Origin: Pseudomonas sp. LD120
GTDB taxonomy: Bacteria > Pseudomonadota > Gammaproteobacteria > Pseudomonadales > Pseudomonadaceae
Length of the DNA stretch: 64,000 bases
Direction: 5' to 3'
NCBI RefSeq assembly: GCF_009861525.1
Contig: NZ_WVHL01000003.1
Coordinates: 1 to 64,000 of the forward strand
The notes under the pieces are model-generated. The model was not told where the DNA came from. It worked only from the letters and a program-made list of their open reading frames with translations, and ran no database searches. Made by a program: the position numbers and the translations under genes. Below are positions 62,866-64,000 of the stretch, piece after piece (the stretch's first letter is position 1; each line of letters starts with the position of its first letter).

Positions 62866-63795
62866 TCAGGCGCCGCTGGCCCGAGCGGGCACCTGGGTCC
62901 GATTAGTCATCGCGTCCTGCTGAATCTGCGCCAGCATCCACTCGATAAACACCTGGGCTTCGGGGGCGGCATCGGCGGCGAGCGCGTAGTAATAGCGGGT
63001 CAGTGGCTGGTGCAGTTCCGGCAACGGGCAGACCAGCCGGCCGCTGTTCAGATCCTTGGCCAGCAACGAGGCCGGGCACAGCGCCAGCCCCAGGCCGTCG
63101 ACACAGGCCTGGAGCACGAAGTGCAGATGGTCGAAATGCAAGGTCGGTGGCTGGCGCAGTGGCTTCAGACTGCAGTGTTCCAGCCATTTTTGCCAGTCGT
63201 TGGCGCGGGTACGACTGACCAGCAGGGTATGGCGTCCCAGATCCTTGGGGCTGTTCAGCGCTGCGCTTTGCAACAGCGAGGGCGCGGCCACCACCAGGAT
63301 TTCATCCTCCAGCAAGCGCTGAGGCTGCAGCGATGGCGCCCAGCCCGAACGCCCGCGACGAATCACCAGATCGAAGGTTTCCTTGGCCGGGTCGGGGAGT
63401 AGGGTGCTGGTCACCACTTCCGGCTGGATCTGCGGGTACAGCGCCATGAACTGCGGCAAGCGCGGAATCAGCCAGCGCACCGCGAAGGACGGCCGCACAT
63501 TGACCGTCACCTTGCGCAAGGCCGCGCCGCGGCGCAGTGAAACCGCGGCCGCGGCGATCTGGGTCAGGGCCACGCTGACCTGTTCATAGAAGGCTTGCCC
63601 GGCCGGGGTCAGCACCGACTGGCGAATGCGCCGCTCGAACAGCAACACGCCCAGGTGCTCTTCCAGCCGTTTGATATGGCGGCTTACCGCGCTGTGGCTC
63701 ACGTGCAGTTCTTCAGCAGCGCGGCTGAAACTCTCGTGGCGAGCGGCGGCGGCAAAGGCGCGGACGGCGTTCAAGGGGGGAAGGTCAGTGATCAT
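62866..63795 (-). CDS. LysR-family regulator
   Basis: A 309-residue LysR protein of the GcvA branch. The helix-turn-helix is at about 15-60 (RHESFSRAAEELHVSHSAVS, RHIKRLEEHLGVLLFERR). The co-inducer domain follows, with VNVRPSFAVRWLIPRLPQFM. It precedes the broken LysE gene on the same strand, separated by 125 bases; a regulatory link is possible but unproven. Confidence 0.87.
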   Translation of the reverse strand: MITDLPPLNAVRAFAAAARHESFSRAAEELHVSHSAVSRHIKRLEEHLGVLLFERRIRQSVLTPAGQAFYEQVSVALTQIAAAAVSLRRGAALRKVTVNVRPSFAVRWLIPRLPQFMALYPQIQPEVVTSTLLPDPAKETFDLVIRRGRSGWAPSLQPQRLLEDEILVVAAPSLLQSAALNSPKDLGRHTLLVSRTRANDWQKWLEHCSLKPLRQPPTLHFDHLHFVLQACVDGLGLALCPASLLAKDLNSGRLVCPLPELHQPLTRYYYALAADAAPEAQVFIEWMLAQIQQDAMTNRTQVPARASGA

Positions 63796-63860
63796 GTGTC
63801 TAATTTAGTCACCTATACGGCGTAATAAAAGCGTTTGTCAGTGCCACATCGTTAACGTCC

Positions 63861-63886
63861 ATCGCGAGCAAGCTCGCTCCAACATG
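63861..63886. repeat. REP-like element
   Basis: The same GCGAGCAAGCTCGC core as at 16832-16860, in the short gap after the LysR gene start and before the edge gene. Confidence 0.7.
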
Positions 63887-63888
63887 AG

Positions 63889-64000
63889 TCACTGACATTC
63901 AGCATGGTCGGAGATAGTGAGGGCCAGAGCCTTGGCAAAGGCACCAGGCAGTTCCCCAATAGAATCCACGAAACATCTCGCGCCAAAGCCTGGATTGAAC
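63889..64000 (-). CDS. C-terminal end of an unknown protein, cut by the window edge
   Basis: The last 36 codons of a minus-strand frame that enters from beyond 64000 and stops at TGA 63889-63891. The sequence (FVDSIGELPGAFAKALALTI) looks protein-like and of normal composition, but no family is recognisable from so little. Confidence 0.4.
   Translation of the reverse strand, partial: FNPGFGARCFVDSIGELPGAFAKALALTISDHAECQ

Noticed and set aside
1..64000. CRISPR array, tRNA, rRNA or prophage
   Set aside because: No regular spaced repeats, cloverleaf-like sequences, rRNA stretches or phage structural genes were recognised by eye.

Overview
This window is a stretch of Pseudomonas chromosome, most likely from the P. 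fluorescens complex. The high-GC core genes, P. fluorescens-type REP/REPIN sequences, a heme O synthase end, a VgrG-linked type VI secretion locus and an arginine transaminase (AruH/AruI) cluster all point that way. The species assignment is an inference.

Layout. (1) 0-9.3 kb: the end of cyoE, then a minus-strand type VI secretion effector operon: vgrG, a DUF4123 adaptor, an unrecognised 280-residue protein, a 639-residue effector with a C-terminal PD-(D/E)xK nuclease-like domain, its immunity protein, an orphan effector C-terminus, a second immunity gene and a PAAR spike tip. (2) 9.5-13.4 kb: a cytochrome b561, then an IS5-family element broken by an IS66-family element; both keep exact target-site duplications. 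(3) 13.4-17.6 kb: a lower-GC pair (XRE-type regulator overlapping a YhhQ/VUT transporter), a divergent serine hydroxymethyltransferase paralogue that lacks the PLP lysine, and an unrecognised protein. (4) 17.7-28.5 kb: a membrane protein, a COG0523 GTPase coupled to a YtcJ-type amidohydrolase, then aruH, a polar amino-acid ABC transporter, a LysR regulator and aruI. Together these suggest uptake and transamination-decarboxylation of arginine or a related guanidino compound.

(5) 28.9-49.5 kb is the most rearranged part. A HIT, GNAT, DUF4087, lipoprotein, SUKH block is present twice (about 29.7-32.4 kb intact; about 44.7-49.5 kb damaged). Between the copies lies an AT-rich polysaccharide island with the UDP-L-FucNAc genes (fnlA, fnlB, fnlC), two glycosyltransferases and a flippase, bordered by IS66 copies. 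Five IS66 copies or remnants occur in the window. Identity between the two blocks is mosaic: identical stretches alternate with clearly diverged ones. This fits import of a foreign segment with homologous ends followed by recombination or gene conversion.

(6) 49.7-64 kb: mostly ordinary chromosome, with an amidohydrolase, small membrane proteins, a class-III aminotransferase, DedA, a VapBC toxin-antitoxin pair, a divergent DUF2938 / ArsR-rhodanese pair around a palindromic operator, a five-heme cytochrome that fuses a triheme dehydrogenase-type subunit to a TsdA-like domain, several small unknowns, a PhoD-like phosphatase, a frameshifted LysE exporter and a LysR regulator. No tRNA, rRNA or CRISPR array was recognised. 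No computation or database search was run; family names rest on motif recognition.
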